From positions 16,842,009-16,906,008 of the forward strand of contig CM063247.1 in assembly GCA_032158295.1 (NCBI GenBank): a DNA stretch of 64,000 nt, written 5' to 3'. The notes below the pieces were generated by a model. That model was not told where the DNA came from. It worked only from the letters and a program-made list of their open reading frames with translations, and searched no databases. This stretch comes from Pycnopodia helianthoides (lineage: Eukaryota > Echinodermata > Asteroidea > Forcipulatida > Asteriidae). The position numbers and the translations under genes are program-made. Below are positions 47,732 through 59,200 of this stretch, piece after piece. Within the stretch, counting starts at the first letter, position 1; each line of letters begins with the position of its first letter.

Positions 47732-48108
47732 ACTAGCTCGACCATGCTCCAATGCCAACCTCGTCCCCATGGTTTACTTTATTCCCAACCATGTCTACAA
47801 CAGTAGGCCTGAACCCTGGGAGGGAAACTCCTCACTTGGACCCTGATTGGACAAAATCAAATGTTAACCTTTGTCAAAACAGCCGGCCGGCAACCAATGT
47901 ACAAACAGGGTATTAAATCTGGTACCGGACCACGAGACCATGACGAAGATGTGAATTTCGAAAAGTAGCCAGGCTATCATAATTTGCAAACGTATCCAAA
48001 ATGTTTGGATATGCAAATGATTCAATACCAGCGTGAGAGAGCGTTCAACCTGGTACTGCTCGACACACCCTGGGGACGAGGTTGGCTCCAGTGCATGGTC
48101 GAGCTAGT
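47732..48108. mobile_element. MITE with about 37-bp terminal inverted repeats
   Basis: ACTAGCTCGACCATGC...CCAACCTCGTCCCC at the left matches the complement of GGGGACGAGGTTGG...GCATGGTCGAGCTAGT at the right, with few differences. 377 bp, non-coding. Confidence 0.8.
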
Positions 48109-48347
48109 CAATCTCCCTGTGCTCTATGGTTTCTAGTAAGTCTAGTCACTCTAGTCGCTCACCCGAACTTGCTCTATGCAAACAGACTCGAACAAAAACC
48201 TCTGGCTATTCCAATGACAGACACCTCCACACTATTTCCACTACCTTCAGAGCGGTCCTTGATCTAAATATATTGTGTAACTTTGTTTAATAATCAACCT
48301 CTTGATATTTGTTTAAATAGATTGAAATTGAACAGTAAGTTCTATGA

Positions 48348-49029
48348 TAGACTGTGCAAGTCTCGCGCGTATCGAGAAAACACGTCAAACGAAGAACATT
48401 TTTTTTCTGAAATCAAATCTGTGTTTTAAATTATATCTAATGACAAAATCTGAACAACAAAAATACTCAGTACAATTTTTTTTAAATTAGTTTTAGCTTT
48501 TATAATAACTACACAAATAATGTGTTTATTATTATTAAGAATAATTAAAGCTCTGGGACAAGGATGCTTATTTGATCTTAGCTTTTTAGAAACCCCTACG
48601 CGGATTCGCGAAGGTCACACCGGCGTAAAATTAACGCTTGACGCAGTTTATAGAGGTACTGACCTCTCAACAACCATAGACTGCAATAAAAAGATATTGC
48701 GTTGCAATTACAGCATCTGGCAATTAGCATCGCGCATCCAAAACAAGCGTTTACACAAATTTTGTTATCGGAGGTGAGCACAAAATTCTTAATTTTTTGC
48801 AGTAACCGGAAGCTGAGGTCAAGTTTAATTCTCGGGTTTTCTTCGTTATATTGTTGAATTGATTTTACTTTCATATTTTTTATCACTAAGTATTACATTC
48901 CCAACATAATATATAATTTTCATAGTCATAAACTACGTTAAACTAAAATAATCGCCCACGTAAAAGTCCATATGGTTGGGACCACTATGGTCCCGGAAGT
49001 TCGAATGAGCGCGAGACTTGCACAGTCTA
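48348..49029. mobile_element. TIR element family B, long copy, TA target site
   Basis: The ends ATAGACTGTGCAAGTCTCGC match as perfect inverted repeats of at least 22 bp, flanked by TA. At 682 bp it is over four times the length of the copy at 16211. The internal frames (85 and 96 codons) do not resemble a transposase. Confidence 0.85.
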
Positions 49030-50435
49030 TAGGAAGTTCCACAGACCAAACCTTTCTAAAATTAATGAAGACTTGATATATTGACTTTTACTGATGTTCA
49101 ACCATTTACTTTCAGTTATGTTCTCAAATAAACAAATCAAAACAGATATCGAATAGTCTCGTGTGAACTACTGTCTGTTTGAAACTTTTTAGGGGCATTT
49201 AAAAAAAATCACGTAAAAGATCAATACAATTTAACTAAACAGCCCAACCATTACCTTCCTTCATGGTTCAACCGTTCCCTTTCGGATAATCAAAGTCCAG
49301 TCAACCTCTAACGTATACAACCACGAGGACAAACACAAAATGGTGAATAAAATGAAGCAGCACCGCATTTAGTCAGACACAAAGGCGGTCCTTTCAAGTC
49401 TGGTTAAAACAATGACATCAATTGAATCGCCAGCTGGCACGCGCTTTGGACACGAGACCACCACAACGAGATATGATTGGACCTTCGTATTCAATTACCA
49501 AGAACACCTCGGCACACGTCCGCCCTCATGGACTGCAGTTGAAGCGAAGCATTGATTACAGCAATCGAGACTTACAATTATAAGTCATAATTATCTCTTG
49601 TTGGTTTTATTGTCAAGGTCCGTACAGAGATGCTGGTTGGTTAGGACAGGCAATCCAGCGTGATCAGCTGCCGCATAATATATCGTGTCTTTATTACATG
49701 GATGAAAATGAAATTACTTCTAAAAGGGTAGCATTATGGTGAAAACTGATTCTACTGGTATGGCAACCACATCATTTGAATCAAGATATTTAGAAAAAAA
49801 ACAATATCGAAAGGGTTTGCAACGTTACATTGTACTGCTACGTGTGCGGTATACTAATCTAAAATGGTTGATAATGGGAGGTTGCAATAATGCCCTCAAG
49901 GTCTGTTTTGTAGTCTTTTTCAGAATGAATTTTCTCTTCCAAATAATCGGTGCGCCTTCCCATTAAGCATCTATGCATTTACCGAAGTGTTTTCTACTAT
50001 GTTACCTGCCACACTGTCGTGTTGTGTTTTATATAATTATAAGTTCCTTTCTCCATGGCCTTTTGCCCTACTGCAGCAGAAGTAGTTTTATTCGTCTCAT
50101 CTAGTAGGACAACGCAATTGTCGGATTTCCTTTCCGAATCTGAAAGTGACGATGGTAAGAGGCAAGGGATAGAAATATTTGGGTTTTTTTTGCGTCTGTT
50201 GTTTTGTTTTCTTTTCTTTCTTTTATTTTTCTTGCTGGTACTTTATGATTTGTTACCGCATCTTGGTGGTGTTAATACAGGTTGTGTGTTTGTCTCAACA
50301 CTTTATCTTCCCTCGACATTACAATATTCTGAACAAAATGTTCTGGCTTAAAACTACAACATAATGGGAGGAAAGGAGTAATTTTTGTATATACAAAAAA
50401 TATATGTGTAGGTTGTTAGGTATAGCCTACACATT
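49030..50435. other. Gene-free stretch
   Basis: No supported gene. Confidence 0.45.
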
Positions 50436-50672
50436 CAAAAGGTGGACCTATAACAACAGAGACAATTGGTTCCCGGTTGGGGGAAGGTCCCCAGTTGTAC
50501 AGAACCTGTACTGTACAGAACCTGTTGCCTAAAAGTACAAGCAAAAGAGTGACTATAGGAGTTACCCAATTGCAAGTTTTTAGGGACAATAGGTCCACGT
50601 TTGCTATCACAAAGGAAAACAATGGGGTCCACGTTTGTCAGGACAAAGAGTTGAACAAAGGAGGGTCCACGA
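50436..50672 (+). repeat. Dispersed repeat R3, copy 1
   Basis: It contains TCACAAAGGAAAACAATGGG, GTCCACGTTTGTCAGG and AAAGAGTTGAACA, nearly identical to 60205-60255, plus GACCTATAACA...CCCGGTTGGGG...CCCAGTTG matching 60260-60320 in a different order. Confidence 0.75.
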
Positions 50673-51414
50673 TTGGAGGTCATTACACACTTGTGTGCGT
50701 GTGCAGGGTGGGGTAGACCTGTCACCCTCGCTTGTGCCCCAAAATCAATCACCCATCAATCTATGCTTTTATCCGTCTTGGTTGGTTTGGTTTTTTTTAT
50801 GTGAAAAGGTGTAAGTTTAGAAATGAGTGACCGGTCTTTGTGGCACTAACTAGATAGGTACTAGCTGGTATAGTATACTATGATGGCTGCGGGTTTGATC
50901 TGGGTTACGGCCAATTTGAATGAACAGGTGCTCATCCATCTCATACTGCGGTAGGCTACCCGTTAAAATACCAAAAAAAAACCATTAAATCGTGACCCTC
51001 GTCAAATGGCAGGTTTATTTAATTAAATTCTAGTGTGACAATGACTGGAGCGTTGGAAATACAATGGGGTAGAATGTGCGGAATCAGGGGGCGTGGGGGA
51101 ACATGGCCCGGGAATTTCGACAACAAAAGAGGGAAAGAAGCAAAGAAAAAGAGAAGGGGGAAGGGAATAGGCAACATTCTGAAATAAAATAACAAATAAT
51201 TGCTGTACATCTGCGCAATTGTTATGACTACCACAAAGCCTGTTCAAAAATTGGACAACAGGCCGATGCTTGTCTTCAATAGATATTTTCTCACCTGAAA
51301 AACAGGAAAACTGTTGACCAGATTATACTTCATGAAAACCCCATTCCGATTACCTTATGTACATTATGTTTTTCATATGTTTCTACGTGTGTACATATAT
51401 ACAGTGGGACAAAC
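50673..51414. other. Gene-free stretch
   Basis: Nothing supported. Confidence 0.45.
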
Positions 51415-51801
51415 TTAAAGGAACATGACAGAATTGGTTTTTGCTAACAAAACAGTTGCTGGCAGTGTAAGCACTTTATGTAATCCACCATATACATAAA
51501 CTGACAAACCTGTAGAAGTTTTGGATCGATCGACTATCTGGGTCAGGAGAAAATAGTGAAAAGCCTATTACACATTTGCAAGAAATCATATAGATTCAAC
51601 AAATGAATAAAACGCTCACTGAGCGATAAACTCCAATCGGAAAATTTCTCATCAAATAATAAATGGCATTTCAGACAGAAATATTTCAAGGGATGTTTTC
51701 TACTATCATCATCATTAGAGCGTGTAAGTTTTATGTAAATCTGTGATAAAAAAGTATATTTTACAAGTTTTTTTCTTACCAATTCTGTAATGTCCCTTTA
51801 A
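51415..51801 (+). mobile_element. TTAA MITE family A, copy 3
   Basis: Same orientation and interior as 11967-12360, with a short internal deletion near 51645 and small changes in both terminal repeats (AACATGACAG; TGTCCCTTTAA). Confidence 0.92.
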
Positions 51802-52890
51802 TGTTTAAAGTACCTCAGAGAAATATTTCGCCTAAAGTACTGCCGAACTCGAAAATAAGCTTACGTTGACAATTTTATACAAAATTCCTGACAAAACCAA
51901 ACCCTTATGCCGTTGTTTTCGTTGTACATGTAGTTTGTTAATGTGGAGTAAATTTACTTTTCAAAAAACTTAACGTTATTCGTTTGAGGGTTAAAAATTC
52001 AATCAGCTCACTAAAGTTTGGGAAGATTTTTAAAACGCAAGATATGCTAGGGAAATTAAAACGAACTCATACACAAATCACTAAAGGTTTATGCTTGTAC
52101 CGTCTATATAATTAGGACCCAAATTAAATTAGAAGCAAAAGACAACCATACTCGGGCCAAATAAATCGGATCGATTGAGGTAGAATTTGACTAATTTCAA
52201 ATCGAGATTTTCCCGACGTTAATAATTGTCCATGTAGTTTTGTTTTAATTGTAGTCTTCCTGGTGCCCAAACTGATCGATTAATATTTCGTCGTTGAGTT
52301 GACTCTACAGCTTTTTAATTATAATGAGTCAGTGAAGAACAAATGGCAATTGGAAACCGCAGACTCTGAAAGAAACGTTTATCACAAGTTGCAGGTAAGG
52401 TGGCAGGCCTACCCGCATGTTTCGGCCAGTAAACAGTATACAGAAGAACCAATCGGTGTAAAAACCACAACATTAACTGGCTGTAGTAAGCTTCAAGGCG
52501 TGATCATCACAGCTTGAGAACAAGTTTTCTGTCACTCCCTCCTATGTTCCTACGAACGTGTCACGTTGCACACGTGGTGTGATTGACAAGTCATTACTGG
52601 CTCAGTGGTGGGGCTGGCGGTCGTAGTAAACGAATTTAAGACGAGGATGCTGTACACCTTGTGACATTTTGTTTTCTTAGGGTGTAATACTTAGGTTGAT
52701 TCCGTGGTATAACTAGTAGTAGGAAGCTAAACTGAATCACGGATGGAAAAGGTTAAAATCGTCAGCTTCACTGTTTCATTTACTTTGTGATAAGTGGCAC
52801 AGAGGGCAGCACAACCCGATACTACTGAAAGTCAACAAACAGATGGACACATAAAACAACTCCAAAAGCCCAGCCCTACTATTTACAACA
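51802..52890. other. 5' flank of hbn
   Basis: No gene seen. It presumably includes the hbn promoter and 5' UTR. I see no convincing TATA box. Confidence 0.45.
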
Positions 52891-53203
52891 ATGGATGTCA
52901 CAGCACCATCACCGGCTCTGTACTTTCACCGCCAAAGGCGCATTTCAACCGGTGTAGACCCAGCTAAGAACCTTACAGGTCAACGCCACTCACCCACAAA
53001 CTATTCCATAGATTTCATACTGGGAACCGACACCACGACGAGTCCCAGCCCTTCCTGTTCGCCACGGGATGGACATGCCGAGTCAGCAGCCGTTTTTACG
53101 GGCGGGCGCAGCTGGCTGGAGTTCGCACGATGTCCCCGCGATGAAGAGAGTCTTGACCAGGCGTCACTTTACCCATCCCACGAACAACATTCGCGATCTT
53201 CAG
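52891..53203 (+). CDS. hbn: hbn exon 1 (eh1 motif)
   Basis: The ATG in context ACAACAATGG starts [10 protein letters not shown]; the exon ends CTTCAG|GTAAGT in phase 1. It is Ser/Pro/Thr-rich apart from the octapeptide. Confidence 0.88.
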
Positions 53204-56200
53204 GTAAGTTGTGTTTTTTTAGGTAACTCGTGATAGGGTAGTTTATTGCGGTAAATTGCCAATTGTTTTGAACAATAGGGATTGAGCAGTGACCATGTAG
53301 TAACATGGCATCCCTCTCCATGGCGTGCCATAGGTCGATGGCTATATCTAAACAAACACACAGAATGCTATAAATAATACGAAATTATCTCAAACAAAAA
53401 TACAATGTTTTCCTCGGTTATAAAATGAAATAAGCTTTCAAATTATAGGTAACAAAGACAATGAAAAGTCTCATCCAGTGCTACGGTACATTTTAATGTG
53501 TTCCTAATAATTTATTCAACCCTTGTAGTCAAAAAGTTTATGACAATTATAAGAAGAAAACAGCCGTCAAGTTAACGAGATTCGATAAGGTAGTTATTGT
53601 TCATAGTTTATCATCATCTGTCATAGCTTGTTTGGTTTGTGTGATGTTGGCAAAACAAGCAAACAAACAAAAACAAAAAACATTGCACTTCTTGAAATCT
53701 GAAGTTTTACCAATTTATTGATGGTTGCCTTACAGTATTTTATTAATTGAAATGTCTTCCAGTCACAAATTGTTTTACAGTCACGTTAAGATAAAAATTA
53801 GTTAATACATTTTAATACAGTTGATGTTAATGTTTTCCCAAGCCTGAAACATTTTAATTTAAACTTCTGAATTATCGGTTTAAAATAAATCTGTTTGTCC
53901 CGTTTCTATTCAACAATGGGCACTTGTCACCCCTTAGCAAAGCATCATTTGTCACCAAAAATCAAATCCTGGGGTTTTCAATAAATACACCGTACTTAAA
54001 ATCATTCTGTGAAAACACAATTGGTTACGTTTCAATTTAAAAGAAAAGAAAAAACGGTTACGTTTTGGCAGGAATTTTGTGAACAGAATCATCCTTTTTT
54101 TTATTTCGGCGATCTAAGCAAATGCTCATTTTAGATTTTCAGTATTTTTTCAGTAATTTGCAGTATTTCAGGCTAAAATATTTATGTAAAGGATTGATAC
54201 TGATAACCGTTTAATCAGCGAGCTTGTAGATTGTGAAGGATTGGTACTGATAAGGATAACCGTTTAATCAATGATTTAGATTGTGAGGTATTGGTACAGA
54301 TTTAATCAGTGAGCTTTCAGATTGTGAAGGATTGATACTGATTGAATTAGTGAGCTTTCAGATTGTGAGGTATTGGTACAGATTTAATCAGTGAGCTTTC
54401 AGATTGTGAGGTATTGGTACAGATTTAATCAGTGAGCTTTCAGATTGTGAAGGATTAGTACTGATAACCGTTTAATCAATGGTTTAGATTGTGAGGTATT
54501 GGTACTGATTTAATCAGTGAGTTTTCAGATTGTGAAGGATTGATACTGATTTCATTAGTGAGCGTTTACATTGTGAAGGATTGGTACTGATTTAATTATT
54601 GAGCTTTCAGATTGTGCAGGATTAGTACTGATAACTGTTGAATCAGTGAGATTTCAGATTGTGAAGGATTAGTACTGATAACTGTTGAATCAGTGAGATT
54701 TCAGATTGTGAAGGATTAGTACCGATAACTGTTGAATCAGTGAGCTTTCAGATTGTGAAGGATTAATACTGATAACCGTTGAATCAGTGAGTTTTCAGAT
54801 TGTGAAGGATTAGTACTGATAACCGTTGAATCAGTGAGGTTTCAGATTGTGAAGGATTAGTACGGATAACCTTTGCATCAGTGAGCTTTCAGATTGTGAA
54901 GGATTAGTACTGATAACCGTTGAATCAGTGAGATTTCAGATTGTGAAGGATTAGTACGGATAACCTTTGCATCAATGAGCTTTCAGATTGAGAATGATTG
55001 GGACTAATACCAAATAAATATCAATCCTGTCCTATTTTGTTTTAACAACAAACACACATTAAATGAGGGTCTATCGTGGAGTGCTAGATCATCTGTAATT
55101 TGAAAATTGTATAAATTAAGGCCATGGTTTCCGAGATAAATGTGAATGTAATGAACCAATCAAACCATCTATTCTCTGTGATCAAACCAATTTTACAATC
55201 ATACATGTTTGCCACGATCTAAAAGCTGTGCAAACTATGGCTTATATTATAATGTACAGTACATTTAATAATAAATGCACAGTATAAAACTTTCTGAAAT
55301 CAGCTGGTATTCAACTTATAATTGAATTTATTACGGGCATGTCCATAAACCTTTTCTCTCCCAGCTAAAAATAATATATGGGATTTTTCCAATATACTTT
55401 TATATTTTGAGTTGATCAAGCATTCAAATAGAGCCACCTGATTGAACAAGCCACCGTCGCGTATAAAGCTTTCAAGCATTGCAGCCTTGCTTATAATGTC
55501 CATAATACTTTCATGGTATCAGGATAGAGTATCCACTCTTTTAAAGGAACATTACAGAATTTGTTTTGCTAACAAAACAGTTGCTGGCAGTGTAAGCACT
55601 TTATGTAATCCACCATATACATAAACTGACAAACCTGTAGAAGTTTGAGATCTATCGGCCATTTGGGTCACGAGAAAATAGTGAAAAACCGATTACACAT
55701 TTGCATGAAATCATATAGATTCAACAAATGAATAAAACGCTCACTGAGCGATAAACTCCAATCGGAAAATTAGTTTATTCATTTCTCATCAAATATGGCA
55801 TTTCAGACAGAAATATTTCAAGGGATATTTTCTCCTATCATCATCATTAGACCTCGTAAGTTTTATGTAAATCTGTGATCAAAAGTATATTTTGCAAGTT
55901 TTTTCTTACCGATTCTGTAATGTTCCTTTAAAGCGAGGTGGTTATAGAACGGTATCGTGAGCATTTTATAAGCGATGCGTTTTTGCTTGAAGCTTTATTT
56001 ATAGCTGACGATGGTGGCTATCGAATCAGTTATCTCTGCCAATCGGCTGATTTGCCGCCTTTTTGTGCCATAAAACAGTGAAAACTCTGTACAAAATTTG
56101 GTGTGAGTTGCTGATCCCTCCCCCTCTCCCGCAAAAGCCAAACTTTGTTAAATGTTTCTGTACATCACATTGACAAAAATTGACGTCACCCCAAAAATTT

Positions 56201-59200
56201 ATTAAGAATATCTGAACCGTGCTGTGGTTTAATTGCTTTTCCAAACCTTATCTATATTATCAGCTCATATCAAATATAATATCGTACTATTTATCGTCTG
56301 TTTCTTTTATACCTCCCATTTATAAAGTTTTATTAAAAATCAACAGTTTAATAATTGTCATGAAATCAGCCCACACGTTCCACCCACGTTATCTCGTATT
56401 CTCTATGCCTGCCCGCACATCTTCCTAGTAATTTCGTTAGTCTCGTACCAAATACAGCGGCTCTTGAAAGAGTCGGTGACTAAAAACACTACGTATTATT
56501 TCATTGGACGTTTCGACAAGCTAAGTGACTGGGTTGATTTATTTTTTTACGACGTCTTCCTTCTATCCAAAGATAAACAACGGGCATGTTTTTCTTTGAT
56601 TTTGCACGTACATGTTGACAATTATCCATTCCAAAAAGCGGGCAAAGAACACACATTATACATCTGTAATTCAAAGCATAGAGCAAGGAGTGAATTTTAT
56701 GCGGGTATACGTACCGTTTTCACAATTAAAACCACTTTTGTTTTACGTCTAGGCCTACCCAAAGTTTTTACAGGTCCAGACCGAGTGGGAAATTAAACGG
56801 GCAAATTTGCACAGGTTGTTGTTATTCGATTGACAGTTTATATAGGCCTATACAGAACCATATCTAATATATTATATAAATAAAATTATATACATATATA
56901 ATATAATATATCGGTATTAAGCAGGTACAAAATTATAACTTTTGAGCTCGACGTTAACGGAAATGATTATAGATTCGATAAAAAAAACATATGTATACCC
57001 ATCTTATAAGAAAGTGTTCTGAAAATACCTAAACGTGATTGATTGTTATCATGCCAATAGTCATTTCTTTGCGTAAAAGAAAGAAACGAAAAAGGGGGAA
57101 AAACAACAACTTCAAATTCATTGTATTGACTTTAAACGTGTCTATCTTTCAGTAAAATACAAATACGTACAATATTTATCAAGTACTAAATATACTCTAC
57201 TTGTTCAAAGACGATCATGCATGGTATTATAATGGTTCCCCTAAATCACTTCTATCCATTGGTTCAAAAGGAAGACCCCAAAAAACTACAAAAGTAGCTG
57301 GTCAATCAAAAAACATGAACAACCGTTCCAAATAGTGTCTACCCATGGAGCAAACTAGTTTATTGCTCCATGGTCTAACCGTAGCGATCAGCCAACACAC
57401 TAGAACAGTTTTGTTTTATCTTTTGAAGCAACCCTAATGGAGCACTAAGACATTAAGTCTTTACTTGACAGGTTTCCCGTCCCCCTACCTCTTGTTCAGG
57501 TGCCGTCTCCTTTACCTGTAACACAGAGACCCTGTCAGTACTAAATGATTGACAGGGGTCTAGCAGGGAAACAACAAAGAACAAACCTGAATGCGTCTTA
57601 TCATCAAGTCGATAATAGTACACAACGGATACCAATTAAACATAATAGGCTGAGTGCAATGTCCCGCCCGTCTCGGAGTCTTTCAACCCATTAACCTATT
57701 AGAGATGACAATGTGTGGATTTAGCCCACAAAATAATAATGCTAAGAGGACCCCCTTTTCAATGGGAGGGGACAACTCCAATGATTCTATTGACAATTCT
57801 ATATAACGCATTCCTTTTTTATTTGCCAAAGATTTGGAGCGCAACAAAATGTCAGCCTGTACTTCTTATTTTGCACACACCTTGCCAAGACTGTAACGTT
57901 TGTCTGCGCGTTTGGGGACTAAGTGAATCTCAGAAAGTTTCAAACGATTATTCGCGATATCGCTTAGTTACTTTCTTCTAATCATTCTCAGAGGAAATCT
58001 TAGTGTAAGTCTTAGCCGGCTGTTTTGGTCGACGTTTCGATTATTTTTGTTGTTTGTTTGTGTTTTGTTGTTGTTCTGTTTTACATCACTTAAGAAAGCC
58101 TAAAAGTTATTGTCAATATCTAAACATTCTCTGCGAGCTTATCCAATTACACATCCGCAGAGTAGCTGTTGCCGAAAAACGTGAAAAGGGGACAAACGTG
58201 CTGTTTGCGCTAATCCAAAATGCATTACATTTTGAGGTAATTTTCTCTTCTAAGGATCTGCAGATATTAGAATTAGAATAAAACATTTTATTGTTCGCAT
58301 CATAAAAATACAGAAAATTAAGTTTCCATTGGTACATAAGAATATCCATCTTTTTTTCAATCAAAACTGTTTTTAATGTTTGTTTGTTTGAAGAAAAAAT
58401 GTTTTATCTGCTTAGGATGCTAGCTTTTGTGTTATCTGTTATTAATTTTGTTTTTACAGTAAAGGACGAAAGGGATTTGTAAACACTGGGGTGAAAGCAT
58501 TCAAACAGATAAACAGTTTGAATGTAGTTTCTCAGATCAATTAAAATGTTCCTGTTTGTTTGCGTTGTTATGAGGATAGACTAGACACAATTAAAATATT
58601 TGATTTCAACATGAACGAGTTATAAACTAATTAGTGGGGGTGTTGGGGAGGGGGGTCAACTACATGGGGCTGCCAAGGGGTTTTTGATACGGTTCAGTTC
58701 GATTTTTTTTTTAAATCATTACAAAAAATATATACAAATTAGTACGTCTTTTTTCCAGAGTAAATTCATTCCCATTGACAAAACCCCAAACCGGTAAAAA
58801 GTCGCTGTCCAATAAAGTACCATAATAACAGTGCAACAAGAACGGCACAGAAAAGTAGGCTCTTTATTATTGTTCCAGTCATATTGAACCTACCACTATC
58901 CCTTAATATATCAACATTTATAATAACGGTATTGTGTTTTTCTGTTCCTTTAGTAAGTTCAATTGATATGAAGTTGAATCGACAACACATCCCTGAAACC
59001 TTCGAAGAGGAGACTCCGAATTCTGATAATGATCTCTCTGAGACCGAGCCGTCAACATCGTCGTGCACCAACGCAGATTTCTCTACCGACCTGAGGTCCC
59101 CCACAACCGGCGAAGAAGAGGACGGTGAGGGTGAGGGTGGCCTGCTGGACGGCCCAGGCAAGACGGGGCGCAAGATCCGTCGTAGCCGGACCACTTTCAC

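Larger units (their letters stand above)
53204..58953 (+). other. hbn intron 1
   Basis: A 5750-bp intron with a minisatellite (54213-55002), a family A MITE (55541-55931) and a TATAATATA-rich tract near 56860-56915. No further exon is required by phase. A 110-codon frame at 56464 has no support. Confidence 0.8.

Noticed and set aside
56464..56796. 110-codon frame in hbn intron 1
   Set aside because: No recognisable motif and it lies in an intron; chance is likely.
58766..59200. 144-codon minus-strand frame
   Set aside because: Antisense shadow of hbn exon 2.
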